Positions 34,248-45,163 are shown, counted from the first letter of the stretch. The stretch: DNA of 64,000 bases from Sulfuriflexus mobilis (GCF_003967195.1 NZ_AP018725.1:1736001-1800000); one strand, 5' to 3'. Made by a program: numbers and translations. The notes: a model not told the origin generated them from the sequence alone.

Positions 34248-35663
34248 CTAACGCCCATAAACATCATCGAAGCGTACAATGTCGTCTTCTCCAAGGTAGC
34301 CCCCCGTTTGTACCTCAATAATTTCCAGTGGTACCTCTGCTGGATTTTCCAGCCGGTGTTTCATCCCCACCGGGATATAGGTCGACTCGTCTTCGTGCAG
34401 TTCCATGACTTCATCGCCACGCGTCACCCTGGCCGTACCGGTAACAACCACCCAGTGTTCCGCCCGATGCGCATGCTTTTGCAAGGACAAGCTGGCGCCC
34501 GGGTTCACGACGATCCGTTTCACCAGGAAACGCTCACCATCGTCGACACCCTCGTAAGTACCCCATGGCCGAAATACCCGGCGGTGGTGCAGGTGTTCTG
34601 ATCGGTTCTCCAGTTTCAGGCGTTCAACAATACGCTTCACGTCCTGCGCTTTATCTCTCGATGCAACCAGTACGGCATCGGCAGTTTCTACAATCACCAG
34701 GCCCTGAACACCAACGGCCGCCAGCAGCCGGTTTTCCGCACGCACGTAGCAATTTTGGCTGTCTTCTATGAAGACATCACCACTGACGACATTTTCTTGT
34801 TCATCCTGCACCGATAAATCTGAAAGCGCTGACCAGGAACCGATATCATTCCAGCCCGCATCCAGCGGCACGACAACGGCCTTGTCGGTCTTTTCCATCA
34901 CAGCATAATCGATGGAGTCACCCTTTATACTCATGAAGGCCTCATGCTCGAGGCGCACAAAGTCCATATCACGCCTTGCCGCCGAATAGGCCTGGCGACA
35001 CAAACTCAGCATCTCTGGCGCATAGTGTTGCAACTCCTCCAGATAACAGGCGGCCTTGAACATAAACATGCCACTGTTCCAGAAGTAATCACCGGATGCC
35101 AGGTATGCGTTGGCGGTTGCCAAATCCGGTTTTTCCACAAAGTGTTCAACCACCAGTGCCTGACAGGCCTGAGCCTTCTCATAACGCGCATTGGCCTTGA
35201 TATAGCCATAACCTGTCTCCGCCGCCACGGGGACTACACCAAAGGTCACCAACTTTCCCTGTCGGGCCGCTTCACCGGCCACCAGCAGGCTGTCATGAAA
35301 AATCGCTACGTTTTCGATGACGTGATCCGCCGGCAGCACCAGCAGCAGGGCCTCACTGTCTTGCTCGAGTGCGGCCAGTGCCGCAATCGCCACGGCCGGC
35401 GCGGTATTTCTGCCCTCTGGCTCCAGTACAATGGAATGCGGCAGTTGCTTCATTTCCCGCAGCTGCTCAGCCACCAGGAAGCGGTGTTCCTCATTACAAA
35501 CCACAATGGGTTGCGCCAGTTCCTCCAGACCTCGCAGGCGTTCAAGCGTCTCGCGCAGCATGGTGTACTCTGAAGCCAGGGGCAAAAACTGCTTGGGATA
35601 ACTCTCGCGAGACAACGGCCACAAGCGACTGCCGGAACCCCCTGATAAAATTACTGGAATCAT
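34248..35663 (-). CDS. manC: Mannose-1-phosphate guanylyltransferase / mannose-6-phosphate isomerase
   Basis: A 471-residue two-domain enzyme. The N-terminal nucleotidyltransferase has VILSGGSGSRLWPLSRESYPKQFL and the metal-site region LLVLPADHVI; FVEKPDLATANAYL and NSGMFMFKA are also typical. The C-terminal cupin (after residue 330 or so) has RPWGTYEGVDDGERF, LSLQKHAHRAEHWVVVTGTARV and YIPVGMKHRLENPAEVPLEIIEVQTG. It makes mannose-1-phosphate into GDP-mannose and carries isomerase activity. The product feeds gmd and fcl. No phosphomannomutase gene is in the window. Confidence 0.96.
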   Translation of the reverse strand: MIPVILSGGSGSRLWPLSRESYPKQFLPLASEYTMLRETLERLRGLEELAQPIVVCNEEHRFLVAEQLREMKQLPHSIVLEPEGRNTAPAVAIAALAALEQDSEALLLVLPADHVIENVAIFHDSLLVAGEAARQGKLVTFGVVPVAAETGYGYIKANARYEKAQACQALVVEHFVEKPDLATANAYLASGDYFWNSGMFMFKAACYLEELQHYAPEMLSLCRQAYSAARRDMDFVRLEHEAFMSIKGDSIDYAVMEKTDKAVVVPLDAGWNDIGSWSALSDLSVQDEQENVVSGDVFIEDSQNCYVRAENRLLAAVGVQGLVIVETADAVLVASRDKAQDVKRIVERLKLENRSEHLHHRRVFRPWGTYEGVDDGERFLVKRIVVNPGASLSLQKHAHRAEHWVVVTGTARVTRGDEVMELHEDESTYIPVGMKHRLENPAEVPLEIIEVQTGGYLGEDDIVRFDDVYGR

Positions 35664-35681
35664 CCCTATCTATACCTGTAG

Positions 35682-36650
35682 TTAAGCACGAAAGTGCCCT
35701 TCGTTATCCAGAAACCACTGATACGTCGACGCCAGGCCCTCTTCGAGCGGAATGGCGTATTCCCAGCCCATCGCCTTCAGACGGGTCACGTCAAGTAATT
35801 TCCGTGGCGCCCCGTCAGGTTTGCTTGTATCAAACACCAACTCCCCTTCAAAACCCACAACGCGCTTGACCGTCTCGGCCATCTCACGAATGCTGCAGTC
35901 AATCCCCGCGCCGACATTGATATGTGAAAGCATCTCGAGTGTATTCGCCTTGTAGGTCTCATCATCGAGCTGCAAAACAAACAACGAGGCCGCGGCCATA
36001 TCGTCAACATGCAGGAACTCGCGTTTTGCTCTGCCTGTGCCCCAGACCACGACCTCGGCATCGCTACGCAACTTTGCCTCATGGAAACGGCGTATCAGGG
36101 CGGGAATGACATGCGAATCTTCTGGATGAAAATTATCGCCCTGTCCGTACAGATTAGTCGGCATGACTGAACGATAATCCGTGCCATATTGTCGGTTATA
36201 CGACTCGCACAACTTGATGCCGGCTATCTTCGCCAACGCATAGGGTTCATTGGTTGGCTCGAGCACGCCGGTTAACAGGGCATCCTCACGCATCGGTTGT
36301 TCGGCATTTTTGGGGTAAATGCAGGAACTCCCCAGGAACAATAGGCGACTGACATTATTTCGGTACGAGGCATCGATGACATTGGCCTCGATCATCATAT
36401 TCTTATAGATAAATTCGGCCGGATAGGTATTGTTGGCGTGAATGCCCCCGACCTTGGCGGCGGCCAGTATCACGTACTCGGGGTTTTCTTCTGCAAAAAA
36501 TGCCTGCACTGCCGCCTGGTTACACAGGTCCAACTCAGCATGGCGGCGGGTGATCACATTGGAAAACCCTTTTGCCTCGAGCCGGCGCATGATCGCCGAG
36601 CCCACCAGGCCACGGTGACCGGCAACATAGATTTTTGCATTTTTTTTCAT
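35682..36650 (-). CDS. fcl: GDP-L-fucose synthase
   Basis: About 322 residues from [20 protein letters not shown]; a TTG four codons upstream is less likely. [30 protein letters not shown], the [15 protein letters not shown] Tyr/Lys motif near residue 136 and [21 protein letters not shown] identify the bifunctional 3,5-epimerase/4-reductase that turns GDP-4-keto-6-deoxymannose into GDP-L-fucose. It follows gmd. The fucosyltransferase at 50597 in the other locus is a likely consumer. Confidence 0.96.
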   Translation of the reverse strand: MKKNAKIYVAGHRGLVGSAIMRRLEAKGFSNVITRRHAELDLCNQAAVQAFFAEENPEYVILAAAKVGGIHANNTYPAEFIYKNMMIEANVIDASYRNNVSRLLFLGSSCIYPKNAEQPMREDALLTGVLEPTNEPYALAKIAGIKLCESYNRQYGTDYRSVMPTNLYGQGDNFHPEDSHVIPALIRRFHEAKLRSDAEVVVWGTGRAKREFLHVDDMAAASLFVLQLDDETYKANTLEMLSHINVGAGIDCSIREMAETVKRVVGFEGELVFDTSKPDGAPRKLLDVTRLKAMGWEYAIPLEEGLASTYQWFLDNEGHFRA

Positions 36651-36690
36651 GAGAGCGGACAAGACAGGTTGTTATTATTCGCCGAAGCTA

Positions 36691-37779
36691 TTATTCATGG
36701 TAGTCGTAGGCCTTGAAACCATGGTCCTTGACCAGTGCATCACGCTTGGCGAGTTCCAGGTCGTGTTCCATCATTTCATGTACCATTTCTTCAAAGGTGA
36801 TCTTTGGCTCCCAGCCGAGCTTTTCTTTTGCCTTTGACGGGTCGCCAAGCAGGGTCTCTACCTCGGTAGGACGGAAGTAACGCGGATCCACCGCCACAAT
36901 GCACTGACCGGTTTCCGCGTCGTAGCCTTTTTCATCAACACCCTCGCCTTCCCAGCGAATGGTCTTGTCGAGATGGGCATAGGCGGCGTTACAGAAATCA
37001 CGCACCGAATACTGCACGCCGGTAGCAATACAGAAGTCATCCGGCTCGTCCTGCTGCAACATCAGCCACTGCATCTCGACATAATCCTTGGCATGCCCCC
37101 AGTCGCGCAGTGCATTCATGTTACCGAGGTAGAGACAGTCCTGCAGGCCCAGGCTGATACGCGCCAGGGCACGGGTGATCTTGCGCGTGACGAAGGTCTC
37201 GCCACGCACTGGTGATTCATGGTTAAAGAGGATACCGTTACAGGCATACATGCCATAGGCCTCACGATAGTTCACCGTGATCCAGTACGCATACAGCTTG
37301 GCCGCGGCATACGGTGAGCGCGGATAAAACGGCGTCGTTTCCTTCTGCGGGATCTCTTGCACATCACCAAACAATTCGGATGTCGAGGCCTGGTAGAAAC
37401 GGGTCTTTTTCTCTAAACCCGCGATGCGAATCGCCTCAAGGACTCGTAACGCACCGAGCCCCACGGTATCGGCGGTATATTCAGGGCTTTCAAAGGAGAC
37501 CGCGACGTGACTCTGCGCACCGAGGTTATAGATTTCATCCGGCTGAATTTCCTGAACAATGCGGATCAGGTTACTCGAGTCGCTCAGGTCACCGTAGTGC
37601 AGGATAAACTGCCGGTCGGATACATGAGGGTCCTGATAGAGGTGGTCAATCCGATCGGTATTAAACGATGAGGCACGACGTTTGATGCCGTGTACCTCGT
37701 AACCCTTCTTGAGTAGAAACTCCGCAAGATAGGCACCATCTTGCCCCGTCACCCCGGTAATTAATGCGCACTTCGCCAT
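36691..37779 (-). CDS. gmd: GDP-mannose 4,6-dehydratase
   Basis: About 362 residues from [21 protein letters not shown], which has AGGA seven bases upstream; an ATG at 37794 adds five residues. [73 protein letters not shown] with the catalytic Tyr/Lys, and [19 protein letters not shown] are all standard. It makes GDP-4-keto-6-deoxymannose. This is the right-hand, promoter-proximal gene of the first polysaccharide locus. A weak ATATGCC/GGCATAT hairpin lies just upstream in the 105-nt gap to uvrB. Confidence 0.97.
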   Translation of the reverse strand: MAKCALITGVTGQDGAYLAEFLLKKGYEVHGIKRRASSFNTDRIDHLYQDPHVSDRQFILHYGDLSDSSNLIRIVQEIQPDEIYNLGAQSHVAVSFESPEYTADTVGLGALRVLEAIRIAGLEKKTRFYQASTSELFGDVQEIPQKETTPFYPRSPYAAAKLYAYWITVNYREAYGMYACNGILFNHESPVRGETFVTRKITRALARISLGLQDCLYLGNMNALRDWGHAKDYVEMQWLMLQQDEPDDFCIATGVQYSVRDFCNAAYAHLDKTIRWEGEGVDEKGYDAETGQCIVAVDPRYFRPTEVETLLGDPSKAKEKLGWEPKITFEEMVHEMMEHDLELAKRDALVKDHGFKAYDYHE

Positions 37780-37884
37780 CTGTCCATCCTGCATCTATTA
37801 AATATATGCCACAACAGGCATATTAACCCTACACAATTTGCTAAATATTATCATAGTTTTATAAGCACTATTATACTTGCCCGG

Positions 37885-39924
37885 CTAACCAGCCTTTTTA
37901 TTCACCGCTGTATCAATGATGCCCATACTGTTCTCCCGAATATGGGCGATTTCATCGCGCAGACGGCCGGCCTCTTCGAATTCGAGGTTTTGCGCATGTT
38001 TGTACATCTGCTGCTCCATTTCCGCGATCTTCTTCTCAACCTGTGCCGGCGGCATCGCCGCATACTCGATAATCTCTTCGGCGACCCGGGCATATTGCCG
38101 GGCATTGCCCTTCATGTTCGCATAACCGGCCTCCATGACATCATGCACGGCCTTTTGTATGCTCTTCGGGGTGATGCCATGTTCTTTGTTATAGGCCACC
38201 TGTTTCTCGCGCCGCCGCGAGGTCTCGTCCATGGCGCGCTGCATGGAACCGGTGATCCTGTCGGCATAGAGGATCGCCTTGCCGTTGAGATTACGTGCGG
38301 CGCGACCCATGGTCTGGATCAGCGAACGATCTGAGCGCAGGAAGCCCTCCTTGTCGGCATCGAGGATCGCGACCAACGAGACCTCGGGGATATCGAGGCC
38401 CTCACGCAACAGGTTGATACCGACCAGCACATCAAACTCGCCCAGACGCAGGTCGCGCAGGATCTCCATACGCTCTACCGTGTCGATATCGGAGTGCAGG
38501 TAACGCACGCGTATATCGTGCTCGGCAAGATAGTCGGTCAGGTCTTCGGCCATACGCTTGGTCAGGGTCGTCACCAGCACGCGCTCGCCCTGCTCGATAC
38601 GCAGACGGGCCTCGGAGAGCAGGTCATCGACCTGCGTGGTCACGGGCCGCACTTCTACCTCCGGGTCTATCAGACCGGTGGGGCGCACCACCTGCTCAAC
38701 GATCTGGCCTGAGTGTTCTTTTTCATAGAGCCCGGGTGTAGCCGAGACATAGATCGTTTGCGGCGCCAGCTTCTCGAATTCGTCAAAGCGTAGCGGCCGG
38801 TTGTCGAGTGCCGAAGGCAAACGGAAGCCGTATTCGACGAGGGTTTGCTTGCGCGAACGATCACCCTTATACATACCACCAATCTGCGGCACGCTGACAT
38901 GCGACTCGTCGATGACAAGCAAGGCATCATCCGGCAGGTAATCGAAGAAGGTCGGCGGTGCCTGCCCCGGCTCCCGCCCGGACAGATAACGCGAGTAATT
39001 CTCAATACCTGAGCAGTAACCCAGTTCCTGGATCATTTCCATATCGAAATTGGTGCGTTGTTCGAGGCGCTGTGCCTCGACCAGCTTATCCACCGAGCGC
39101 AGTTGCTCGAGACGCTCTTTTAGTTCGACCTTGATCAGCTCAATCGCATCGAGCAGGGTCTGCCGGGGGGTCACGTAATGGGTCTTTGGATAGATCGTCA
39201 GACGTGGCACACGACGCAACACCTCGCCGGTCAAGGGGTCGAAGTAACTGAGCTGTTCGATCTCATCATCAAACAGCTCAACCCGGATCGCCTCACGGTC
39301 TGAATCGGCCGGGAAGATATCGATCACCTCACCGCGCACGCGGTAGGTGGTACGCCGCAACTCGACATCGTTGCGCGTGTATTGCAGTTCAGTGAGGCGG
39401 CGCAACAGGAAGCGCTGGTCAATCGGCTCGCCGCGCACCAGGTGCAGGATCATGCCAAGATAGAGCTTGGGATCACCGAGACCATAAATGGCCGAAACCG
39501 AGGCGACCACAATCGTATCCTTGCGCTCGAGGATGGCCTTGGTCGCCGACAGGCGCATTTGCTCGATGTGCTCATTGATCGAGGCATCTTTGTCGATAAA
39601 GGTGTCCGAGCTCGGCACGTAGGCCTCGGGCTGGTAATAATCGTAATAGGAGACGAAGTATTCCACGGCGTTATGCGGGAAAAACTCCTTCATTTCGCCA
39701 TACAGCTGTGCGGCCAGGGTCTTGTTCGGCGCCATAATAATCGCCGGGCGCTGCAGATCCTGGATGACGTTGGCAATCGTGAAGGTCTTGCCGGAACCGG
39801 TTACCCCGAGCAGGGTCATGCCCGCCTCGCCGGCGGCCAGGCCCTCGTTGAGGCCGGCGATCGCAGCAGGTTGATCCCCGGCAGGAATGTATTCAGACTC
39901 GAGTTGGAAGGGTCGCGATGACAT
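37885..39924 (-). CDS. uvrB: Excinuclease ABC subunit B
   Basis: A 679-residue helicase-like DNA-damage recognition protein. Walker A GVTGSGKT is at residues 40-47, the beta-hairpin region [16 protein letters not shown] near 92, the Walker B-like [13 protein letters not shown] near 345, the helicase motifs [18 protein letters not shown] and [10 protein letters not shown], and a C-terminal UVR domain ([19 protein letters not shown]) that contacts UvrC. It loads damaged DNA from UvrA and recruits UvrC. Length is normal. The gene diverges from the aminotransferase at 40019. Confidence 0.98.
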   Translation of the reverse strand: MSSRPFQLESEYIPAGDQPAAIAGLNEGLAAGEAGMTLLGVTGSGKTFTIANVIQDLQRPAIIMAPNKTLAAQLYGEMKEFFPHNAVEYFVSYYDYYQPEAYVPSSDTFIDKDASINEHIEQMRLSATKAILERKDTIVVASVSAIYGLGDPKLYLGMILHLVRGEPIDQRFLLRRLTELQYTRNDVELRRTTYRVRGEVIDIFPADSDREAIRVELFDDEIEQLSYFDPLTGEVLRRVPRLTIYPKTHYVTPRQTLLDAIELIKVELKERLEQLRSVDKLVEAQRLEQRTNFDMEMIQELGYCSGIENYSRYLSGREPGQAPPTFFDYLPDDALLVIDESHVSVPQIGGMYKGDRSRKQTLVEYGFRLPSALDNRPLRFDEFEKLAPQTIYVSATPGLYEKEHSGQIVEQVVRPTGLIDPEVEVRPVTTQVDDLLSEARLRIEQGERVLVTTLTKRMAEDLTDYLAEHDIRVRYLHSDIDTVERMEILRDLRLGEFDVLVGINLLREGLDIPEVSLVAILDADKEGFLRSDRSLIQTMGRAARNLNGKAILYADRITGSMQRAMDETSRRREKQVAYNKEHGITPKSIQKAVHDVMEAGYANMKGNARQYARVAEEIIEYAAMPPAQVEKKIAEMEQQMYKHAQNLEFEEAGRLRDEIAHIRENSMGIIDTAVNKKAG

Positions 39925-40018
39925 GGTCTTATTTCATGGTTTTTCGTGAATCAATCCAGTATATTACAGCCGTTTTGTTTTACGCGCTCGTTTATCGGGC
40001 CCTACGTGAGCATTTTAA

Positions 40019-41206
40019 GTGGACATTAAGCTTTCGCAACGCGTGCAACGCGTTAAACCCTCGCCCACCCTGGCCGTCACTGCGCGCGCCAAGGCCCTGC
40101 GTGATGCCGGTGAAGACATTATTGGCCTCGGCGCCGGGGAACCGGATTTTGATACCCCCGAGCACATCAAGGAAGCCGCCATAAAGGCTATCCGGGATGG
40201 TGAGACCAAATATACCGCCGTGGACGGCACCGCCGGGCTGAAACAGGCCATTATCGACAAATTCAGCCGTGACAACGGCCTCGACTATGCTCCGGAGCAG
40301 GTGCTGGTCTCGGTCGGCGGCAAGCAAAGTTTTTACAACCTCGCCCAGGCCCTGCTCGATGAGGGTGACGAGGTCATTATCGCGGCCCCCTACTGGGTCT
40401 CCTACCCGGATATGGTGCTACTCGCCGATGCCACACCCGTCATCGTCGAAGCCGGCATTGAGCAGGGCTTCAAGCTCACCCCGGCGCAGCTGGAGGCGGC
40501 GATCACGCCGAGGACCCGGCTGCTGGTGCTGAACAGCCCCTCCAACCCGACCGGTGTCGCCTACAATAAAGCCGAACTGGCGGCGTTGGCCGAGGTCCTG
40601 CTACGCCACCCGCAAGTGCTGATCGCCACGGATGATATGTACGAGCACATCCTCTGGACCGAGGAGCCATTTGCCAATATCGTCATGGCCTGTCCGGCGC
40701 TGTACGAGCGCACTATCGTCCTCAACGGCGTCTCCAAGGCCTATTCGATGACCGGCTGGCGAATCGGCTATGCCGGCGGCCCGGCCAGGCTGATTGGTGC
40801 CATGAAGAAGATCCAGTCGCAGAGCACCTCCAACCCTTGCTCCATCGCCCAGGCCGCGGCGCAGGCTGCGCTGGAAGGGCCGCAGGCCTGCATTACTGAA
40901 ATGGTGACGGCCTTCAAACAACGCCATGATGTCCTCCTGGCCGCCCTGAACGCGCTGCCCGGCTTTAGCTGCCTGCCCTCTGACGGCACCTTCTATGCCT
41001 TCCCGGATGTTCGTCAGGCCATGCAGGCCCTGGGCAGTGCTGATGACATCGCCTTTGCCGAGACCCTGCTCACCGAGGCCGGTGTCGCCCTCGTTCCGGG
41101 TTCCGCCTTCGGTGCCCCCGGACATGTCCGCCTCTCCTATGCCACCAGCATGGACAACCTGACAAATGCTGTCAGCCGAATCAGCGATCGGCTTAAGGCA
41201 AATTAA
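40019..41206 (+). CDS. Class I pyridoxal-phosphate aminotransferase (aspartate aminotransferase-like)
   Basis: A 395-residue fold-type I enzyme: GAGEPDFDTPEHIKEAA, KYTAVDGTAGLKQAI, NSPSNPTGVAYN, and VSKAYSMTGWRIGYAGG with the PLP lysine near residue 239; PGSAFGAPGHVRLSYATS carries the substrate carboxylate-binding Arg. This is the AAT subgroup Ib pattern that uses aspartate or prephenate with glutamate. The start is GTG at 40019 with a weak Shine-Dalgarno sequence. It faces uvrB across a 94-nt gap, a common gammaproteobacterial pairing. Confidence 0.93.
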   Translation: MDIKLSQRVQRVKPSPTLAVTARAKALRDAGEDIIGLGAGEPDFDTPEHIKEAAIKAIRDGETKYTAVDGTAGLKQAIIDKFSRDNGLDYAPEQVLVSVGGKQSFYNLAQALLDEGDEVIIAAPYWVSYPDMVLLADATPVIVEAGIEQGFKLTPAQLEAAITPRTRLLVLNSPSNPTGVAYNKAELAALAEVLLRHPQVLIATDDMYEHILWTEEPFANIVMACPALYERTIVLNGVSKAYSMTGWRIGYAGGPARLIGAMKKIQSQSTSNPCSIAQAAAQAALEGPQACITEMVTAFKQRHDVLLAALNALPGFSCLPSDGTFYAFPDVRQAMQALGSADDIAFAETLLTEAGVALVPGSAFGAPGHVRLSYATSMDNLTNAVSRISDRLKAN

Positions 41207-41291
41207 GCCTTTTCCTACAGCCTCCCCTGCCATTCTGACGTAGTCTGAAACTGCCCACAGACGGGCATTTGACATGGAATGGGAGGTGGAT

Positions 41292-41837
41292 ATGGATATC
41301 CCCGCATTGCCCCGCCAGCGTGGCTTCACGCTGCTGGAGCTGATGAGCAGTATGAGTATCGCCGTCGTGCTCACGACCACGGCGATCCCGGCCCTCAATG
41401 GCCTGCTCCAGCGCAGTCGTATCACCACTGAAATCAATACCTTTGTCGCCCACCTGCACTATGCGCGCAGTGAGGCCATAAAACGTGGTCAGCGTGTGGT
41501 CATTTGCCGTAGCGCCGATGGCCTGAGCTGTGCCCGCACGGAGGGCTGGCACAGGGGCTGGATCACCTTTGCCGACAGCAATGCTAACCGTGAGCGGGAT
41601 GACGGGGAGGCACTGCTCCGCGTTGAGCATGGTGAGGAAAACGGGATCATCATCACCTCGGGGCAGCGGCGGCGCGTAATCTATTGGCCCACGGGCTTCA
41701 CACCCGGCACTAACGGCACCTACACCTTCTGTGACCCCGATTACCCCCAGTGGGCCAAGGCCGTGATCTTGTCGAATCCAGGGCGCCCTCGGCTCTCGGA
41801 TACAAAACCAGATGGCAGCGCTCTGGATTGCGGATAA
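41292..41837 (+). CDS. FimT/GspH-like type IV pseudopilin
   Basis: About 181 residues from the ATG at 41292, which follows GGGAGG at good spacing; an ATG at 41274 is less likely. RGFTLLELMSSMSIAVVLTTTAIP is the prepilin signal: cleavage after Gly, methylated Phe, conserved Glu5, then a hydrophobic helix. The mature part resembles GspH/FimT (FVAHLHYARSEAIKRGQRVVIC, GWHRGWITFADSNANRERDDGE) with four cysteines, two of them in YTFCDPDY and LDCG near the end. It is expected to be a minor pilin that helps start pilus assembly. It stands alone here, without other pilin genes. Confidence 0.88.
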   Translation: MDIPALPRQRGFTLLELMSSMSIAVVLTTTAIPALNGLLQRSRITTEINTFVAHLHYARSEAIKRGQRVVICRSADGLSCARTEGWHRGWITFADSNANRERDDGEALLRVEHGEENGIIITSGQRRRVIYWPTGFTPGTNGTYTFCDPDYPQWAKAVILSNPGRPRLSDTKPDGSALDCG

Positions 41838-41845
41838 AAAACTCG

Positions 41846-41880
41846 TCCCCTCTCCCTCCGGGAGAAGGTTAGGTGAGGGG
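41846..41880. repeat. Dispersed palindromic repeat of the CCCTCTCCC/GGGAGA type
   Basis: CCCCTCTCCCTCCGGGAG continuing AAGGTTAGGTGAGGGG is an imperfect inverted repeat. It matches a short repeat family seen between genes in many proteobacteria, usually as CCCTCTCCC...GGGTGAGGG. It lies just after the pseudopilin stop. Mobility is presumed from family knowledge, not shown here. Confidence 0.65.
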
Positions 41881-41909
41881 ATATAAAGGCACGGGTTTTC
41901 GGCGAAAAA

Positions 41910-41939
41910 CGAAAAAGGTGCTGAAAGGCACCTTTTTCG
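41910..41939. terminator. Bidirectional intrinsic terminator between the pseudopilin and tRNA-Asn
   Basis: A perfect 12-bp stem, CGAAAAAGGTGC with GCACCTTTTTCG, closes a 6-nt loop. The arms carry T-runs on both strands, and a second T5 follows on the minus strand. It can end leftward tRNA-Asn transcripts and rightward pseudopilin transcripts. Confidence 0.85.
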
Positions 41940-41961
41940 GGGGTTCAGATAGAACCAGATT

Positions 41962-42037
41962 TGGCTCCTCGGGACGGGCTCGAACCGCCGACCTAGTGAT
42001 TAACAGTCACCCGCTCTACCAACTGAGCTACCGAGGA
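41962..42037 (-). tRNA. tRNA-Asn (GTT anticodon)
   Basis: The minus strand folds with acceptor stem TCCTCGG/CCGAGGA, D arm TAGCTCAGTTGGTAGAGC, anticodon stem-loop around CTGTTAA with anticodon GTT, T arm GGTTCGAGCCC and encoded GCCA 3' end. It decodes AAC and AAU. A good promoter is found upstream and a strong terminator downstream, so it is a single-gene unit. Confidence 0.97.
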
Positions 42038-42049
42038 ATTGAGGCCGGT

Positions 42050-42078
42050 ATGTTACTGATGCACTCCGTCGTGGTCAA
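42050..42078 (-). promoter_or_regulatory. Promoter of tRNA-Asn
   Basis: On the minus strand TTGACC (42078-42073) and TAACAT (42055-42050) are separated by 17 nt, ending 12 nt before the tRNA 5' end. Confidence 0.7.
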
Positions 42079-42102
42079 GCATGATAAACCCTTAATTGGG
42101 CA

Positions 42103-43983
42103 TTATTGTTCGAGTTTTTTGACTTGATCGAAATGGATAACATTGCCTGTAGCAGACGACTCCGTCATTTCCGGAACGAGCTTTTTAATTAATTGCTCCA
42201 GTTTCGGCTCGTCAAAAGCCTCACTGGCAGCTTGCATAGCGGCAAAATCAGCTTGCAGTTGCTCCCAATCGACAATACGTGTTTTGGCCAACAGGATCTT
42301 TTCATGCGTCGTTGCCGACAGCTGTTCCTGTTCATGGAAGAGTTCTTCATAAAGCTTTTCACCGGGACGCAGGCCCGTATATTTAATCTCTATGTCCTCA
42401 CCCGGCCTCTTGCCGGAAAGAATGATCATCTGCTCAGCCAGATAGGCAATTTTGACCGGCTCCCCCATATCCAGGACAAATATCTCACCACCTTCACCCT
42501 GTACAGCGGCCTGCAGGATTAACTGGCAGGCCTCGGGGATGGTCATAAAGTAACGAGTGATCTCCGGGTGCGTCACCGTCACCGGTCCGCCCTTGGCAAT
42601 CTGCTCTTTAAACAGGGGCACCACACTCCCCGCGGAGCCGAGCACATTACCAAAACGTACGGTGATATAACGGGTTTTGGAGCGTTGATTCAGGTTCTGA
42701 CAAAATATTTCGGCAATGCGTTTGCTCGCCCCCATATTATTGGTTGGGTTAACGGCCTTATCCGTTGAGATCATGATAAAGCTATCACAGCCATATTTAT
42801 CAGCTACCAGTGCCATATTGCGTGTGCCGAGGATATTATTCCGCACTGCCTGACGTGCCTGGTGCTGCAACAAAGGCACATGTTTATAGGCGGCAGCATG
42901 AAAAATCACCTGAGGATGGTGCTCACTCATGCAGTGCTCTATCGCACTGTTATCACACACATCGCCGAGTACAGTATGTAAATCTATATCAGGATATTTC
43001 CCCGTTAGCTCACGATCTATCTGATATAAATTGAATTCACTATTATCAAAGACCACTAGCCTGGCCGGATCAAACAATAATATCTGTCTGCATAATTCTG
43101 AACCGATAGAACCGCCCGCACCCGTTACCATCACTGATTTTCCTGTAATCGAACCAGCAATAGAATCTCTGTTTAATGAAACCGGGTCACGGCCAAGAAG
43201 GTCATCAATTGACACCTCACGCAACGAACTAATTTCTGCACGGCCAGACACGAGGTCGGCCACATTCGGCAACGTTCTAAACGGTATGCCGGCATGTTCA
43301 CAGTACTCGACGATTTTTCGCATTTGCGCCCCGGTCGCCGTAGCCGTTGCAATAACAACCAACTCTACAGACATTTTTTCAGCACAATCTGAGAGCTCCT
43401 GTATGCCGCCGAGGACAGGCAAGCCATGTACCTTGGAACCACGCAGCCTAGGCTCATCATCAAGAAAGGCGAGAGGAAGATACTCATTGCCACGCAACAT
43501 CTCACGTGCAATTAATTCACCCGCCTGTCCAGCCCCCAAAATAATGACTCTTTTACTACCAACTGCGCTCAGGTTGCGTAGGCTTCGATCTCGCCAAACT
43601 CGATACAGTAATCGGGGGGAACCCAGCAAAAAGATTAACAGCAATGGGTAAAGGGCCAGTGAAGACCTGGGCACGCCCTCTACACGGTTTATAAGAAACA
43701 GGACAGTGACCAATAAGACGGTATTAATAACGGCCACACGAATGATATTCCACAAATCGGAAATACTGGCAAATCTCCAAACCCCGCGGTAGAGACCAAA
43801 GCCCCATGAAATAATCAGATATATAGGCAGCAAAATGAGCAGCACTTGCCAATAGGCGATGCTTTGCAGCATTTCCAGGCTAAAGTCAAAGCGCAGTAAA
43901 AAGGCCAACGTCCATGCTATTGTCGCCATTAGCATATCGTGCACTATAACGATAGCTCTACGTTGAATACTTGCTAATTGCAT
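42103..43983 (-). CDS. CapD/WbpM-type nucleotide-sugar 4,6-dehydratase, membrane-bound
   Basis: A 626-residue protein. Four hydrophobic helices lie in the first 130 residues. A first Rossmann domain follows (KRVIILGAGQAGELIAREML), then the catalytic SDR domain: SVMVTGAGGSIGSELCRQIL near residue 285, HAAAYKHVPLLQHQA, MISTDKAVNPTNNMGASKRIAEIF and VRFGNVLGSAGSVVPLF. Tyr is replaced by Met in the usual YxxxK, as is normal in WbpM/CapD/PglF. These enzymes convert UDP-GlcNAc to UDP-4-keto-6-deoxy-GlcNAc, precursor of QuiNAc or FucNAc. It is the last gene of the second locus, a position also seen for wbpM. Confidence 0.93.
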   Translation of the reverse strand: MQLASIQRRAIVIVHDMLMATIAWTLAFLLRFDFSLEMLQSIAYWQVLLILLPIYLIISWGFGLYRGVWRFASISDLWNIIRVAVINTVLLVTVLFLINRVEGVPRSSLALYPLLLIFLLGSPRLLYRVWRDRSLRNLSAVGSKRVIILGAGQAGELIAREMLRGNEYLPLAFLDDEPRLRGSKVHGLPVLGGIQELSDCAEKMSVELVVIATATATGAQMRKIVEYCEHAGIPFRTLPNVADLVSGRAEISSLREVSIDDLLGRDPVSLNRDSIAGSITGKSVMVTGAGGSIGSELCRQILLFDPARLVVFDNSEFNLYQIDRELTGKYPDIDLHTVLGDVCDNSAIEHCMSEHHPQVIFHAAAYKHVPLLQHQARQAVRNNILGTRNMALVADKYGCDSFIMISTDKAVNPTNNMGASKRIAEIFCQNLNQRSKTRYITVRFGNVLGSAGSVVPLFKEQIAKGGPVTVTHPEITRYFMTIPEACQLILQAAVQGEGGEIFVLDMGEPVKIAYLAEQMIILSGKRPGEDIEIKYTGLRPGEKLYEELFHEQEQLSATTHEKILLAKTRIVDWEQLQADFAAMQAASEAFDEPKLEQLIKKLVPEMTESSATGNVIHFDQVKKLEQ

Positions 43984-44034
43984 TTGATCCGTCTCATTAT
44001 TTCAGCATTTGCCTGCTAGCCAGCACGAAACTTA

Positions 44035-45042
44035 TTACACCTTGTAATAATCTTTATACCATTCTACAAACTTTTCAATTCCCTGCTCAATCTTTGTTGT
44101 TGGTTTATACCCAACATCGCGAACCAAATCATCAACATCAGCATAGGTTGCAGGCACATCACCATTCTGCAATGGTAGCATGTTCATTTCAGCTTTTTTT
44201 CCCAGGCAATCTTCGAGCACTTCTATATATCGCAACAACTCAACCTGGTTATTGTTACCTATATTATAAAGCCGATATGGTGCATAACTCGTCGCCGAAT
44301 CCGGCGCATCTCCACTCCAGTCCAGATTAGGCTCTGGTATGCGATCCAATACACGAATGACGCCTTCAACAATATCATCAATATAAGTAAAATCACGGCG
44401 GTGCTGGCCATGATTGAATACGTCAATCGGTTTGCCCGCAAGAATATTCTTAGTAAACAGGAATAAGGCCATATCAGGGCGACCCCAGGGACCGTAGACA
44501 GTAAAAAAACGCAACCCTGTAGTTGGCAGTTTGAACAAATGACTATACGAGTGCGCCATTAATTCATTTGATTTTTTTGAGGCTGCATAAAGGCTAACCG
44601 GATGGTCTACATTATCATGCACCGAGAATGGCATATTCGTATTGGCACCGTAAACTGAACTGCTGGATGCATACACCAGATGTTCGACATTATTATGGCG
44701 ACAGCCTTCAAGTATATTCACAAAACCGACTATATTTGTGTCTACATAAGAATGCGGGTTCTCAAGCGAATAACGCACGCCCGCCTGCGCGGCCAGGTTA
44801 ACTACCCTATCTGGCTTATGTTCCATAAAAACTTTCGCCACGGCATCGCGATCTTCAATCCCAATTCGAACATCATGATAATTTTCATGACCAAGTGTCC
44901 GTTCGAGTCGGGCACGTTTCAGGTTGACATCATAATAATCACTAAGGTTATCAACCCCAATCACCTCATCACCACGCGCCAATAATCTGAGCGCGAGTGT
45001 AGAACCAATAAAACCCGCGGCACCTGTAATCAAAACTTTCAT
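44035..45042 (-). CDS. UDP-glucuronate 4-epimerase-like protein (CapI family)
   Basis: About 335 residues starting [21 protein letters not shown]; a TTG one codon earlier is less likely. [19 protein letters not shown] is a family marker. [22 protein letters not shown], the [19 protein letters not shown] Tyr/Lys motif near residue 149, [20 protein letters not shown] and [19 protein letters not shown] all match UDP-GlcA 4-epimerases, which make UDP-GalA. Its UDP-GlcA would need a UDP-glucose dehydrogenase, which I do not see. The dehydrogenase at 60978 looks HexNAc-specific, so a 4-epimerase on UDP-HexNAcA is an alternative. Confidence 0.9.
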   Translation of the reverse strand: MKVLITGAAGFIGSTLALRLLARGDEVIGVDNLSDYYDVNLKRARLERTLGHENYHDVRIGIEDRDAVAKVFMEHKPDRVVNLAAQAGVRYSLENPHSYVDTNIVGFVNILEGCRHNNVEHLVYASSSSVYGANTNMPFSVHDNVDHPVSLYAASKKSNELMAHSYSHLFKLPTTGLRFFTVYGPWGRPDMALFLFTKNILAGKPIDVFNHGQHRRDFTYIDDIVEGVIRVLDRIPEPNLDWSGDAPDSATSYAPYRLYNIGNNNQVELLRYIEVLEDCLGKKAEMNMLPLQNGDVPATYADVDDLVRDVGYKPTTKIEQGIEKFVEWYKDYYKV

Positions 45043-45163
45043 CAAATAATCTTCTTTATATAGTTATGTGGAATAAAAATCGCTAGTGTGACGATAGGTA
45101 TAATCACGAACATGCTTGCCTTAATTGACTTTTCGACATGCATATTGCATTCAATCTCAGCCA

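Noticed and set aside
34944-35573. A 209-codon plus-strand frame opposite manC
   Set aside because: It is a shadow frame of a conserved gene with no protein-like motifs of its own.
37804-37823. Hairpin ATATGCC-acaaca-GGCATAT as a uvrB terminator
   Set aside because: The stem is short and AT-rich and is not followed by a clear T-run on the minus strand.
41962-42037. tRNA-Asn as an attachment site for the second locus
   Set aside because: The locus is again on the 5' side, with no integrase and no duplicated tRNA end.
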